DNA from: Streptomyces aurantiogriseus
Lineage (GTDB): Bacteria; Actinomycetota; Actinomycetes; Streptomycetales; Streptomycetaceae
Assembly: GCF_014649375.1 (NCBI RefSeq)
Contig: NZ_BMSX01000014.1
Location: 235,348-299,347 of the forward strand
Direction of reading: 5' to 3'
Length of the DNA stretch: 64,000 nucleotides
Every line of letters starts with the position of its first letter. Within the stretch, counting starts at the first letter, position 1. Both the position numbers and the translations under genes were made by a program. Shown here piece after piece: positions 8,187 through 17,800 of the stretch. The notes under the pieces were generated by a model. That model saw only the letters and a list, made by a program, of their open reading frames with translations, ran no database searches and was not told where the DNA came from.

Positions 8187-9052
8187 GACCGGGACGGATT
8201 CAGTACGAGGTCGAAGCGCGCGTGCCGGAAGGGGTTCGGGACGCCGAACTCCCGCGCCAGAGACGGATCGTCGGTCTCGGTGAAGTCCTGGACGAGGCTC
8301 TCCTTGACCGCGAACACGGCGTCCGAGTCGAGGTGGTCGCTGCCGGCCACGAAGATGTGCGTGGTGACCGGCGCATGGCCTTCGGCCGAGGCGATGAAGT
8401 GGATGTGGGCCGGGCGGTAGGGGTGCCGGCCCGTCGCCCGCAGGAGGTCCCCGACGGGGCCGTCCGTGGGGATCGGGTACGGGCTCGGCACACAGGTGCG
8501 GAACCAGAAACGGCCCTCGGCGTCCGCGGTGAACAGCCCTCGCCCGTTGCCCGGCGGCTGGACCTCGGGCTGCTGGACGTCGTAGTAGCCCTCGGCGTTC
8601 GCCTGCCAGACGTCGAGGACCGCGCCGGGCAGCGGCGTGCCGTCCCGGGACAGCACGCGCCCGCTGACCACGCACGGCTCTCCGCCGCCGACCAGGTCGA
8701 TGTCCGCGCCGAGTTCACGGACCGGGGACTCGGTCATGTGGAAGGGGCCGAGCACGGTCGACTCCGTCACGTCCCCGCGGCCGTCGCTGTTGATCGTCTC
8801 GACGAGCATCGAGACGCCGAGCACGTCCGACAGGAGGACGAACTCCTGCCGGGTGTCGGTGCAGGTCTGCCCGGTCGCCGTCAGGAAGTCGATCGCCTGC
8901 TCCCACTCCGCCATGGTCGGCTCGGTCTCACGGACGAAGGCGTGCAGGTGGCGGGTGAGGGCGGCGAGCAGCTCGCTCAGCCGGGGGTCGGCCGTGCCCT
9001 TGAGGCTGTCGACGACGGCCTCGGTGAGGTGGGTGGTGTATGCGGTGGTCAT
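8183..9052 (-). CDS. Hydroxyquinol 1,2-dioxygenase (intradiol, Fe(III))
   Basis: 289 residues. An N-terminal helical dimerisation domain (about 1-100) precedes the beta-sandwich catalytic domain. The four Fe(III) ligands of intradiol dioxygenases are present: Tyr157 in GYYDVQ, Tyr192 in SPYPIP, and His216 and His218 in RPAHIHF. The enzyme opens hydroxyquinol (1,2,4-trihydroxybenzene) to maleylacetate; catechol would also be chemically possible, but the coupled maleylacetate reductase points to hydroxyquinol. It lies 18 bp after the monooxygenase gene in the same operon. Confidence 0.9.
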   Translation of the reverse strand: MTTAYTTHLTEAVVDSLKGTADPRLSELLAALTRHLHAFVRETEPTMAEWEQAIDFLTATGQTCTDTRQEFVLLSDVLGVSMLVETINSDGRGDVTESTVLGPFHMTESPVRELGADIDLVGGGEPCVVSGRVLSRDGTPLPGAVLDVWQANAEGYYDVQQPEVQPPGNGRGLFTADAEGRFWFRTCVPSPYPIPTDGPVGDLLRATGRHPYRPAHIHFIASAEGHAPVTTHIFVAGSDHLDSDAVFAVKESLVQDFTETDDPSLAREFGVPNPFRHARFDLVLNPSRS

Positions 9053-9070
9053 GTCCGGGGATCCTTCCGG

Positions 9071-10828
9071 TCAGGCATGCCCGAGGATGCGCCGCACCGC
9101 CTCGGTCAGCAACCGCTCGGCCTCCTCGCCGGAGGCGGCCGCCGTCGCGTGCCGGAAAGCGACGTATCCGTCCGGCCGTACGAGGAGCGCTCCCCCGTCG
9201 GCCACCTCGCTGAGCCTCGCCCAGTCCCCGTACGGGTCCTCGTACTCCTGACCGGGTCCGATGACGACGGTGGCGATCTTCGGCCCCTGTGCCTCGGCCG
9301 CCCGTACCCAGTCCGCGCCGCCGATGCCGGTGATCAGGGTGAATCGGCCCTGCCCGACGGTGTCGAGCGTGGACAGGGTGCGCGTGCCCGAGGTGATCCA
9401 GGCATGCGGGAGCTTGGCGCCGGGGCGGGAGGTGGGCTGGTGGTACAGCTCGGGGTCGCGGTCGAAGCCGGGGTCGGGGGTGCCGTCGGGGAGGATCGCT
9501 TCCGACGTGTACCGCTGGTTGAGGTCGACGCCGTGCGCGTTGAACTCGTACACCTTGAAGGCGATCGCCTCGCGCAGCTTCGTCCGCTGCTTCTGCGCCG
9601 CCTCGGTGTCCTCCTTGCGGGCCGCGATGTTGGCCCACAGCTGCTCGGGGGTCTGCGGGGAGAGCCCGTCGAGCGCCTCGAAGATCGGGGCGGTCTCACC
9701 GATGGACTTGTTGGCGCGGGTGACGATCTGCCTGCCGATCGGGGCGCGCTCGGCGGTGTAGGAGTCCAGCAGCTTCGGGGAGGCGGTGCCCTCGAGGACG
9801 AGCTTGAGCTTCCAGGCCAGGTTGTAGGAGTCCTGGATGGAGGTGTTGGAGCCGAGGCCGTTGGACGGCGGGTGGCGGTGCGTGGCGTCACCTGCGCAGA
9901 AGACGCGGCCGTTGGAGTAGGTCTCGGCGTACATCTCGTTGACGGTCCAGGCCGAGGACGACTTGATGGTCACCGGGATCTCGTCGTCGCCGACCAGCTT
10001 GCGGACGACGGACTCGGCGTACTCGGTGGTCAGGTCGGGGGCGCCCGCCGTCACGTCGTACCCCCAGACGATCAGCCACTCGTTCCAGGGCCTCACGCAG
10101 CGCACCAGGCCCGCTCCGATGCCGCCGACGGTGGCACCCGGGGCGAGCACCCAGTACAGGGTGGACGGCCGGTGGGCGGTGTACTTCGACAGGTCCGCGT
10201 CGAAGACGATGTTGATGCTGCCGGCGACACCCATCTGGCCGCCCATGGGCAGCCCGGCGTCCTCGGCGACCTGCGAGCGGCCGCCGTCGGCGCCGATGAG
10301 GTACTGGGCGCGGATGGTGTACTCGTCGCCGCGCAGCCGGTCCTCGACGGTGACCGTCACCCCGTCTGCGTCCTGGACGAAGGACTTGTAGACGGTGCTG
10401 AAGCGCAGCTGCGTGCCGCGCGCGACCGCCGCGTCGACGAGCACCGGTTCCATGAGGTGCTGGGGCATGTCGCACATGCGGGTGGGGCTGGCGAGGTCGT
10501 GCGCGGCCTGGACGAGCGGGTCGTTGCCCCAGGAGCGGACCCGGCCGAGTTCCTCGCCGGCGAGGCTGGTGCAGAAGGTCGTGTCGCCCATCAGGTGCTG
10601 GGGCGTGGCCTTCGCGACGACCTCCTGCTCCACGCCGAGGTCGCGCAGCACCTCCATGGTGCGCTGGTTGGTGATGTGCGCCCGGGGCGTGTCGGCGAGG
10701 CTCGCGTAACGGGTGACGACGATGTTCGGTACGCCGTAGGTGCTCAGGGCGAGCGCGGCGGAGGCGCCCGCGGGGCCACTGCCCACGATCAGTACGTCGG
10801 TCACGACATCGGGCTCGACGGTGTGCAC
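9071..10828 (-). CDS. FAD-dependent aromatic monooxygenase (resorcinol/phenol hydroxylase type)
   Basis: 585 residues from the GTG at 10828, chosen because GGAGCG lies 7 nt upstream; an ATG at 10876 would add 16 residues. The FAD-binding Rossmann motif is DVLIVGSGPAGASAALAL, the second FAD motif is FCAGDATHRHPPSNGLGSNT, and the GADGGRS segment typical of class A flavoprotein hydroxylases is present. The C-terminal part is a thioredoxin-like domain as in phenol 2-monooxygenase and TfdB. With the two downstream genes it completes a route phenolic compound -> hydroxyquinol -> maleylacetate -> 3-oxoadipate. Resorcinol is the simplest substrate, but a nitro- or chlorophenol cannot be excluded. Confidence 0.85.
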   Translation of the reverse strand: MHTVEPDVVTDVLIVGSGPAGASAALALSTYGVPNIVVTRYASLADTPRAHITNQRTMEVLRDLGVEQEVVAKATPQHLMGDTTFCTSLAGEELGRVRSWGNDPLVQAAHDLASPTRMCDMPQHLMEPVLVDAAVARGTQLRFSTVYKSFVQDADGVTVTVEDRLRGDEYTIRAQYLIGADGGRSQVAEDAGLPMGGQMGVAGSINIVFDADLSKYTAHRPSTLYWVLAPGATVGGIGAGLVRCVRPWNEWLIVWGYDVTAGAPDLTTEYAESVVRKLVGDDEIPVTIKSSSAWTVNEMYAETYSNGRVFCAGDATHRHPPSNGLGSNTSIQDSYNLAWKLKLVLEGTASPKLLDSYTAERAPIGRQIVTRANKSIGETAPIFEALDGLSPQTPEQLWANIAARKEDTEAAQKQRTKLREAIAFKVYEFNAHGVDLNQRYTSEAILPDGTPDPGFDRDPELYHQPTSRPGAKLPHAWITSGTRTLSTLDTVGQGRFTLITGIGGADWVRAAEAQGPKIATVVIGPGQEYEDPYGDWARLSEVADGGALLVRPDGYVAFRHATAAASGEEAERLLTEAVRRILGHA

Positions 10829-10899
10829 GGGGGAACGCTCCAGGGATGAGGACGGGCGCCGACTGTTCAAGATCATGTAGGCGGTTCCGGGAGCGTGGG

Positions 10900-10952
10900 T
10901 GTCTCAATAAGAGACAGTGCGTCGGGGCCTCGACAAGAGACCGTGCGTCGGG
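10900..10952. promoter_or_regulatory. Inverted repeat and direct repeats between the divergent hydroxyquinol operon and its regulator
   Basis: TGTCTC-AATAA-GAGACA (10900-10916) is a perfect 6-bp inverted repeat. Its right arm belongs to an 18-bp direct repeat, AAGAGAC[A/C]GTGCGTCGGG, at 10909-10926 and again at 10935-10952 (26-bp spacing). The site lies 72 bp upstream of the monooxygenase GTG and about 60 bp upstream of the regulator start. It is the best candidate binding site for that regulator. Confidence 0.6.
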
Positions 10953-11014
10953 CGCGCCGCGGAGGGAACTCGGTGGTTGCGTGTTCAACCGCTCCCGGTA
11001 GGGTGAGCGGTGCC

Positions 11015-12799
11015 GTGACCACCGCAGAGCGCCCCTCCGTCCGCCCTCCGCTCGCCGCGCTGCGCAGGGCCCGCGAACTGTTCCTGCAGGGACAGCAACT
11101 GCCGGACGGGATACCGGAAGAAGTCGTGGCCGGATGGAAGCGTGCCCGGTTCTTCGGTGTGCGGCACGACGTGCGGGACCCGGTGCCGGACGCCCGCCGG
11201 CCTTCCGCACAGCCGGCCGACTCCCCTCTGTTGGCCGCGGCCCGGCCCGTACTCGAACGCATCGCCCCGGCCCTGGACACCGGGCAGGCGGCGCTCCTGC
11301 TCACCGACGAGCGGCTGCGGGTCCTGTGGATCACCGGAAGCGTGCCGGACCACCCCCGCTCCGACCTCTCCGAGCAGCTGGTCGGCCACAACAGCGCCGC
11401 CCTCGCGCGGCACACCGGCCGCCGCGCCGAGGTGCACGGCCCCGAGCACTTCCTCGACTCGTGGCAGGACCTCTCGGCGGTCAGCGTGCCGATCCGGGCG
11501 CCCGAGACCGGACAGACGCTGGGCACGGTGACCGTGACCTCCCGGCTGTGCGCCGAGTGCGCACCGCATCCGGGCGCCCCGCTCGCCGAGGCCGCGGCGA
11601 TCGCCGTCGAAGCGGAACTCCTCGCACGGTCGCGGGCGGCGGAACGGGTCCTGCTGGACGCGTATCTGCGGGCCGTGGGAGAGCGAGGACGCGCGGTCGT
11701 CGCCCTCGACGGACGCAACCGGCTCGTCAGCGAGGCGGCGGGACAGCTGCTGTCGCCGGAGGGGCTGGAGGCGCTGGAGCGGAGCACGGTCGCCCTGCTC
11801 CGGGGCTCGGCCGGGAGGGGCCCGCATACGACAACCGGCCCTTCCGACGGGTCCGGAGCGGCAGCCGGCCCGGCACCTTCGGCCTCGTACCGCATCCGGC
11901 TCCCGGACGGCACGGGGTCTACCGCGACCGTCACCCCTGTGCCCCACGAGGGTTCGGTGGTCGGCGCGGTCGCCGTGCTGGAGCAGGTGGGGCACACGGC
12001 CGTGACGCCGGCCGCGCGGCCCGACGTCGGACTGGCCGGGCGATCGGTGCCCTGGCGCCATGCGGTCGGCCGTGCGAGGGAGTTGACCAGGTCCTCCGAG
12101 CCCCTGCTCCTCGTCGGCGAGCGCGGCACCGGGAAGACCTCGCTGGCACGCGAACTGGTGGCGGGCTCCCTCGTCCTGGACGCGGCGGAAGGTGAACCGC
12201 CCGCCGACTTCGGCGGGTTGCTGAACGGTCGCCCGCTCCTCCTCCGCCATGTGGAGCGTCTCGCGCAGCCCGGCACAGCGGCCCTCAACTCGCTGCTCAC
12301 CGCGCATCCAGGCGTACCTCTGCTGGTCACCTACACCCCCGGAACGCCGCCGGGCCCCTGTCTCCAACGGCTCCTGGACACCCTGGCAGCACGCTCGGTC
12401 ACCCTCCCCGCGCTGCGCGACCGGCCCGAGGACATCAGGGAGTTGCTCACGGCCCTGGCTCCCAGGCCCTCCGCGGGACAGCCCCCGCTCACCTGGACTC
12501 TGGACGCGCTGCGCGCTCTCGAGCAGCACCCGTGGCCGGGCAACGTCACCGAACTCACCCACCTGGTCCGCGCGTTGGCCGAGCGCCGTCGCACGACTGG
12601 ACCCGTCCGGCGGAGCGAACTCCCGGACCCCGTGCGTGAGGGACCCGCGCCCCGGCCGCTGAGCCCGATGGAGCATGCCGAGCGCGCCGCCATACTGGAC
12701 GCCCTTCGCCGCCACGGCGGCAACAAGGCCCGCACGGCGGCGGCCCTGGGCATCGCCCGTGCCACGCTGTACCGGAAGCTGCGGGGCTACCGGGGCTGA
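11015..12799 (+). CDS. AcoR/NtrC-like regulator (GAF - degenerate AAA+ - Fis HTH)
   Basis: About 594 residues from a GTG at 11015 (GTG 11003 is also possible). The N-terminal ~220 residues resemble the GAF sensor region of AcoR-type activators (LLTDERLRVLWITGSV, VGHNSAALARHTGR, HFLDSWQDLSAVSVPI). The central domain has a Walker A GERGTGKTS (Lys374). It lacks a normal Walker B (RPLLLRHVERL where GGTLFLDEI is expected) and has no GAFTGA sigma-54 contact loop. PWPGNVTEL and a C-terminal Fis-type HTH (GGNKARTAAALGIARATLYR) are present. Streptomycetes lack sigma-54, so it should regulate the ordinary RNA polymerase. It is divergent from the hydroxyquinol operon. Confidence 0.85.
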   Translation: MTTAERPSVRPPLAALRRARELFLQGQQLPDGIPEEVVAGWKRARFFGVRHDVRDPVPDARRPSAQPADSPLLAAARPVLERIAPALDTGQAALLLTDERLRVLWITGSVPDHPRSDLSEQLVGHNSAALARHTGRRAEVHGPEHFLDSWQDLSAVSVPIRAPETGQTLGTVTVTSRLCAECAPHPGAPLAEAAAIAVEAELLARSRAAERVLLDAYLRAVGERGRAVVALDGRNRLVSEAAGQLLSPEGLEALERSTVALLRGSAGRGPHTTTGPSDGSGAAAGPAPSASYRIRLPDGTGSTATVTPVPHEGSVVGAVAVLEQVGHTAVTPAARPDVGLAGRSVPWRHAVGRARELTRSSEPLLLVGERGTGKTSLARELVAGSLVLDAAEGEPPADFGGLLNGRPLLLRHVERLAQPGTAALNSLLTAHPGVPLLVTYTPGTPPGPCLQRLLDTLAARSVTLPALRDRPEDIRELLTALAPRPSAGQPPLTWTLDALRALEQHPWPGNVTELTHLVRALAERRRTTGPVRRSELPDPVREGPAPRPLSPMEHAERAAILDALRRHGGNKARTAAALGIARATLYRKLRGYRG

Positions 12800-12819
12800 A
12801 GACATCGCCGCGGTGCCCG

Positions 12820-12855
12820 TCCGCCGGCGGTCGCGCCGCCTCCGCCGGCGGTCGC
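12820..12855. repeat. Two 15-bp GC-rich direct repeats in a convergent intergenic region
   Basis: TCCGCCGGCGGTCGC occurs at 12820-12834 and 12841-12855. Each copy contains the palindrome CCGCCGGCGG, so alternative hairpins can form between the converging regulator and SIS genes. It may serve as a terminator. Confidence 0.4.
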
Positions 12856-12888
12856 ACTGCCCCCGGACCTGCGGAGCCCCCGGGTCTC

Positions 12889-13701
12889 TCAGCCGGCGGT
12901 GCGCCGGATCCGTCCGGCGTACCGCTTCTCCAGTTCCAGGTTGCTCTCGAAGCCGCCGGGCACGTTGGCGGAGACGTAGACCGGGGGGCGGTCGCCGGAG
13001 GCGAGGAGCTGGGCGGCCGTCTCGGCGACCGCCATCTGTACCAGCAGCACGCCGGTCAGCGTGGACAGGGCACAGACCGCGCCGCCGCCGGGGAGTTCGA
13101 GGAGGGCGTCGCCGCGCGGGGCCGCGTTGTCGAGGACGACGTCGGCGAGGTCGGCGAGCTTCCTGCCGCTGGGGTGGACGGCCGGCACGGTCCCGGTGTG
13201 GGCGAGGGAGGTGACGGCGAGAAGGCGGTGGCCGCGCTCCTTGGCGTGCAGGGCCATCTCGACGACGACGTTGTTGACGCCGGAGTTGGAGATGACGACG
13301 AAGAGGTCCTGGGGACGCGGGGCGGCGAGTTCGTAGAGGCGGACCGCGATGCCGGGTTCGCGTTCGAGCAGCGGGTCGTCGAGGGCGCTGGGGTGGTCGC
13401 CGCCGTAGAGGACGAGGTCGGCCATGCTGAGGCGGTTGGTGGGCACCAGTCCGCCCGCGCGGCCGGCGAGTTCGAGGACGAGGGCCTGGGAGTGGCCGGT
13501 GCCGAAGGCCTGCACCACACCGTCCGCGCGCACGCAGTCGGCGATCAGGCCGGCGGCGGCGCTCACGTCGGCGCGGGCGGACTCGGCGAGGCGGTTCAGC
13601 ACGCCCAGGCTCTCGCGCGCGAAGCGGTCGGCGCTCACCGGCTCGGTCACGGCCCCGTTGGCGGACTCGTTGGCGGACTCGTTGGCGGACTCGACGGACA
13701 C
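12889..13701 (-). CDS. SIS-domain phosphosugar-binding protein (UPF0309-like)
   Basis: About 270 residues from the GTG at 13701 (GGGAG 6 nt upstream). The SIS fold is clear: VVQAFGTGHSQALVLELAGR, LFVVISNSGVNNVVVEMALH and HRLLAVTSLAHT are the usual sugar-phosphate-binding segments. Overall it resembles the UPF0309 group of streptomycete SIS proteins, whose reaction is not well defined; N-acetylhexosamine or ether-linked sugar phosphates are the usual guess. A 12-bp triple repeat makes an ESANESANESAN tract near the N-terminus. It is divergent from an RpiR regulator, itself a SIS-domain protein, so both may sense or process the same sugar phosphate. Confidence 0.75.
   Translation of the reverse strand: MSVESANESANESANGAVTEPVSADRFARESLGVLNRLAESARADVSAAAGLIADCVRADGVVQAFGTGHSQALVLELAGRAGGLVPTNRLSMADLVLYGGDHPSALDDPLLEREPGIAVRLYELAAPRPQDLFVVISNSGVNNVVVEMALHAKERGHRLLAVTSLAHTGTVPAVHPSGRKLADLADVVLDNAAPRGDALLELPGGGAVCALSTLTGVLLVQMAVAETAAQLLASGDRPPVYVSANVPGGFESNLELEKRYAGRIRRTAG
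13657..13692. repeat. Three tandem 12-bp repeats in the SIS gene
   Basis: GTTGGCGGACTC is repeated three times exactly, encoding Glu-Ser-Ala-Asn units in a disordered N-terminal extension. It is probably variable in length between strains. Confidence 0.8.
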
Positions 13702-13716
13702 CTGAGACTCCCCACT

Positions 13717-13765
13717 GGTGGATTGAACCACCCCATACATGGCTATCAGTGAATCACTGAACCAC
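13717..13765. promoter_or_regulatory. Operator candidates of the RpiR regulon between SIS gene and rpiR-like gene
   Basis: GGTGGATTGAACCACC (13717-13732) is a 16-bp sequence with 5-bp inverted ends (GGTGG/CCACC). GTGAATCACTGAACCAC follows at 13749-13765. Related GATT-GAA sequences lie at 14801-14816, 20126-20137, 26771-26782 and 29652-29663, each next to a gene start of the same functional group. Confidence 0.5.
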
Positions 13766-13871
13766 ACGCTCGGCGTGGCGGGCAATGGCCCCAGTTCACC
13801 CGGCGATGCGTGAGGAGATCCGGTCCTGGTATTCAGGGACCACCGCCGCGGGTGGCTGTTACCTTCTCTGC

Positions 13872-14756
13872 ATGCCCTCGACCGATGTCACCACGCTGAT
13901 CCGCACCGAGCTGCCCCGGCTGGCCGGCTCCCTGCGCAAGGTCGGCGAGCTGATCCTGGAGGATCCGGCCGCCGTCACCCACTGCTCGGCCGCGGAGCTG
14001 GGCCGGCGCACCGGCACCTCGCAGGCCACCGTCACTCGGTTCTGCCGGGCCATCGGCCTCGACTCCTACCAGCACCTGCTGATCGAGCTGGCCCACGAGC
14101 GCGGCCGTGGTGAGTCCTCGGAGTGGGGCAGCGCCGAGATCGGCCCGGACATCTCACCCGACGACAGCCTGGAGCGGGTCGTCCAGGTCGTCGGCAGCGC
14201 CGATCTGCGCGCCGTGCAGCAGACCATCGACCGGATCGACCTGGACGCGATCGAGCGCTCGGCCCAGGCCGTGGCCCGTGCCCGGCGCATCGACGTCTAC
14301 GGCGTCGGCGGCAGCGGCGCGGTCGCGCAGGAGACGGAGACCCGGCTGTTCCGCATCGGCTGCGCGGTGCGGGGCTGGACCGAGGTGCACGCGGCCACCA
14401 CCTCCGCCGCCCTGCTCACCCCGGCGGACGTCGCCATCGGCATCTCGCACTCGGGGGCCACCCGGGAGACCATCGAACCCTTCGAGCTGGCCAAGGAGCG
14501 CGGCGCGACCACGGTGGCGCTCACCTCCGACCCGCGCTCGCCGCTCGCCAAGGCCGCCGACATCCGGCTCATCTCGTCCTCCTCGGAGACCAGCTTCCGG
14601 ACCGGCAGCATCGGCGGCCGGCACTCCGTGCTCGTCCTCATCGACTGCCTCTACGTCCGGGTCGCCCAGCTCTCCTACCAGCGCGCGAGCGCCTCCCTGG
14701 CGCTGACCGACCACATCACCCCGCAGCACGCGGTGAAGTCCCGACGGAGCCGCTGA
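13872..14756 (+). CDS. RpiR-family (MurR-like) transcriptional regulator
   Basis: 294 residues. The N-terminal RpiR-type HTH contains GELILEDPAAVTHCSAAELG and RTGTSQATVTRFCRAIGL. A C-terminal SIS domain binds a sugar phosphate (RIDVYGVGGSGAVAQETETR, VAIGISHSGATRETIEP, TTVALTSDPRSPLAKAADI). I chose the ATG at 13872; no strong ribosome-binding site precedes it. It sits between the divergent SIS gene and the GH38 operon and is the obvious regulator of the whole 12.9-29.6 kb group, probably as a repressor released by an amino-sugar or sugar phosphate. Confidence 0.88.
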   Translation: MPSTDVTTLIRTELPRLAGSLRKVGELILEDPAAVTHCSAAELGRRTGTSQATVTRFCRAIGLDSYQHLLIELAHERGRGESSEWGSAEIGPDISPDDSLERVVQVVGSADLRAVQQTIDRIDLDAIERSAQAVARARRIDVYGVGGSGAVAQETETRLFRIGCAVRGWTEVHAATTSAALLTPADVAIGISHSGATRETIEPFELAKERGATTVALTSDPRSPLAKAADIRLISSSSETSFRTGSIGGRHSVLVLIDCLYVRVAQLSYQRASASLALTDHITPQHAVKSRRSR

Positions 14757-14800
14757 GCCCCCGGGCCGCATGGATGAACCAACCAAGGCGACAAGAAGTG

Positions 14801-14816
14801 GTTGATTGAATCATCC
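14801..14816. promoter_or_regulatory. Operator candidate TGATTGAATCA upstream of GH38 operon
   Basis: GTTGATTGAATCATCC contains the near-perfect palindrome TGATTGAATCA (14803-14813) 45 bp upstream of the GH38 ATG. It is similar to the sites at 13717-13732 and 20126-20137. Confidence 0.5.
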
Positions 14817-14860
14817 TGCGCTGCCAGGATGGGGCCCCGCCGAGCCCTCGTAGGAGCCCC

Positions 14861-17800
14861 ATGCGCGTCATCTCTGTCGAGTCGACCGAGCTCTTCACCG
14901 GCACGGAGGACCAGCCGCACCAGGTGGTCGCCGTCGACGTCGAGCACGCCCCCGGCCGGCCGGTCCGTCTGAGCGTGGCGGGCCCGGGTGTCCGCAGCGT
15001 CGGGAAGACCGTCGTGACCGTCGACGAGGACGGCACCGCCCACGCCGAGATACCGGTGGCCGCCGACGGCCTCGCTCCCGGCGACCGCCGCCCGGTCACC
15101 GTCACCGCCGAGGACGCGGGCGCGCGCCGACCGGTCCGGCACGCAGCCGAGTTCACCGTCGCCGAACCCGGCTGGACCATGTTCATGGTCAGCCACTTCC
15201 ACTACGACCCCGTCTGGTGGAACACCCAGGCCGCCTACACCGAGACCTGGGACGTCGCCGACGCCCCGGCCGTCACCGGACTGCCCGCCCGCACCTTCGA
15301 CTCGCGCGGCCAGAGCGGCATGAGCCTGGTCCGGGCCCACTGCGACCTGGCCCGGCGCGACCCGGCGTACACCTTCGTGCTCGCCGAGGTCGACTACCTC
15401 AAGCCCTACTGGGACGCCTTCCCCGAGGAGCGGGCCTTCCTGCGGCAGCTGATCCGCACCGGCCGGGTCGAGATCATGGGCGGCACCTACAACGAGCCCA
15501 ACACCAACCTCACCGGCGCCGAGGCGACCGTACGCAACGCGCTGTACGGCGACGGCTTCCAGCGCGGGATCATCGGGGCCGCGCCGCAGACCGCCTGGCA
15601 GCTGGACGCGTTCGGGCACGATCCGCAGTTCCCGGGACTGATGGCGGACGCGGGGATCTCCTCCAGTTCGTGGGCGCGCGGGCCGTTCCACCAGTGGGGG
15701 CCGACGCTGTCGGTGTTCGGCGAGGAGCCCCGCGACCCCCAGCGGATGCAGTTCCCGGCCGAGTTCGAGTGGATCGCCCCCTCCGGACGCGGACTGCTGA
15801 CCGCCTACATGGTCAACCACTACGGCGCCGGCTGGGCCATCGACAACGCACCCACGCTCCCCGAGGCGGAGGCGGCGGCGCTCAAGCTCTTCCAGGGGCT
15901 GAAGAAGGTCGCACTCACCCGCAACGTGCTGCTGCCCGTCGGCGGCGACTACGCCCCGCCGTGCCGCTGGGTGATGGCCATCCACCGTGACTGGAACGCC
16001 CGTTACGTCTGGCCCCGGTTCGTCAGTGGCATCCCCAGGGACTTCTTCGCCGCCGTCCGGGCCGAGCTGGCGGCCGAGGGCCGCAGGGCGAGCCCGCAGA
16101 CCCGGGACATGAACCCGGTCTACACCGGCAAGGACGTCTCCTACATCGACACCAAGCAGGCCCAGCGGTACGGCGAGACGCTGCTCGCCGACGCCGAGGC
16201 CTGGGCGACCCTCGCCTCCCTCGTCGCCGGGCACCCCTACCCGGACGCGGCCCTCGACAAGGCCTGGCGGCAGCTGGTCTACGGCGCCCACCACGACGCC
16301 ATCACCGGCTCGGAGTCGGACCAGGTGTACATCGACCTGCTCACCGGCTGGCGGGAGTTGTACGACCTCGCCCGGACCGTGCACGCCGACGCGACCGACG
16401 CGCTGGCGCGCAGGGTGGTCCCGCTGCCCGGCGACGCGCCCGACCTCGTCGTCTTCAACTCCGCGACCTGGCAGCGCCGGGACGTGCTGACCGTCGCCGA
16501 CCCGGGCCTGGTCCCGCTGGACCTCACCGGTCTGCCGCTGCCCGCGGTGCGCGAGGACGGCGAACTGCGGGTCGTCGTCCCGGACGTGCCCGGTGCGGGC
16601 CTCAAGGCGCTCTCCCTCGCGGAGGGCAGCGTGCCCGGCTGGACGGCGGCCGAGGGGACCACGATCCGCAACGAGTTCTACGAGGTGACGGTCGACCCCG
16701 CACGCGGCGGCGGTGTCAGCAGCCTGCGCGCACTCGCCGAGGGCGGCCGGGAACTGCTGCGCCCCGGAGACATCGGCAACGAGCTGGTGGTGCAGGAGGA
16801 GTACCCGAGACACCCCCGCTTCGGCGAGGGCCCCTGGCACCTCACGCCGACCGGGACCACCGCCGCCAGGAGCCGTGACGTGACGGCTGACATCGATGTC
16901 GAGCACGCGCCGGCCGGCTCCCGCATCACCGTCCGCGCCGACCTGGGCCTGTTCCGGTACACCCAGCGGCTCATCCTCTGGACGGGCGTCGACCGGCTGG
17001 ACGTGACGACGACCGTCGACGGCTACGACGGCGCCGACCGGCTGATCCGGGTGCGCTGGCCCTCGGACGTGCGCGGCGGGCTGCCGGTGCACGAGGTCGC
17101 GGACGCGGTGATCGGGCGCGGCTTCGGGTTCGTGGAGGTGGACAGCGAACGGTTCCCGTGGACGCTGGACAATCCGGCCAACACCTGGTTCGGGCTGGAC
17201 TCCACGGCCCGCGTCGCCGTCCACGACGACACCGGCGCGCTGCTCGGGCACCGGTCGATCGGCGTCGCCGAGCTGGTGTTCACCGACTGGGACACCGCCG
17301 GTGAGCTGGGCACCCCGCTCGCGGCGGCCCTGGTGCGGACGGGCGTCACGGCCACCTCGACGATCGCGGGCGGGCCGCGGTACGGCGACCTGGAGGTCGA
17401 CTCCAACCTGCCCGACATCCGGATCGCCGTCGGCGGCCCGGACCGCAACTCCGTGGTCGCCGAGGCCCTCGGCTGGGACCCGGCGGCCGCCCGCGAGCTG
17501 CGCCGCCAACTGGCCGAGGACGGCCTGGCCGCCGTGTGGGTGGCGCCCCGTGCCTCGCTGCGCGAGGAGTGGGTGCCCGGCGCCGACCTGCGCGACCTGG
17601 AACGGCTGCCGCTGCTCGTGGTGGCGGGCGCCCGCCCCGAGGACGACGCGAAAGCCGTCGACGCGCTGGTCGCCGACCTGGAGGACGCGACCGTACGGGC
17701 CACGGCGGCCGGCGGCGGCGAGGCGCTACCGCCGGGCGACGCCTGGGACGGCCGGAGCTTCGCCATCCTCAACCGGGGCACGCCGGGCTGTGTGGTCACC

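Noticed and set aside
8222..10849. An 875-codon open frame on the plus strand opposite the monooxygenase and dioxygenase genes
   Set aside because: Its translation is Gly/Arg/Val/Asp-rich with no domain, and the minus strand encodes well-conserved enzymes throughout. It is an antisense shadow caused by high third-position GC.
11015..12799. Sigma-54-dependent activator
   Set aside because: GAFTGA and a normal Walker B are missing, and Streptomyces-like genomes have no sigma-54.
14675..17509. A 944-codon open frame on the minus strand opposite GH38
   Set aside because: Low-complexity composition without any motif; the GH38 frame contains all catalytic residues.
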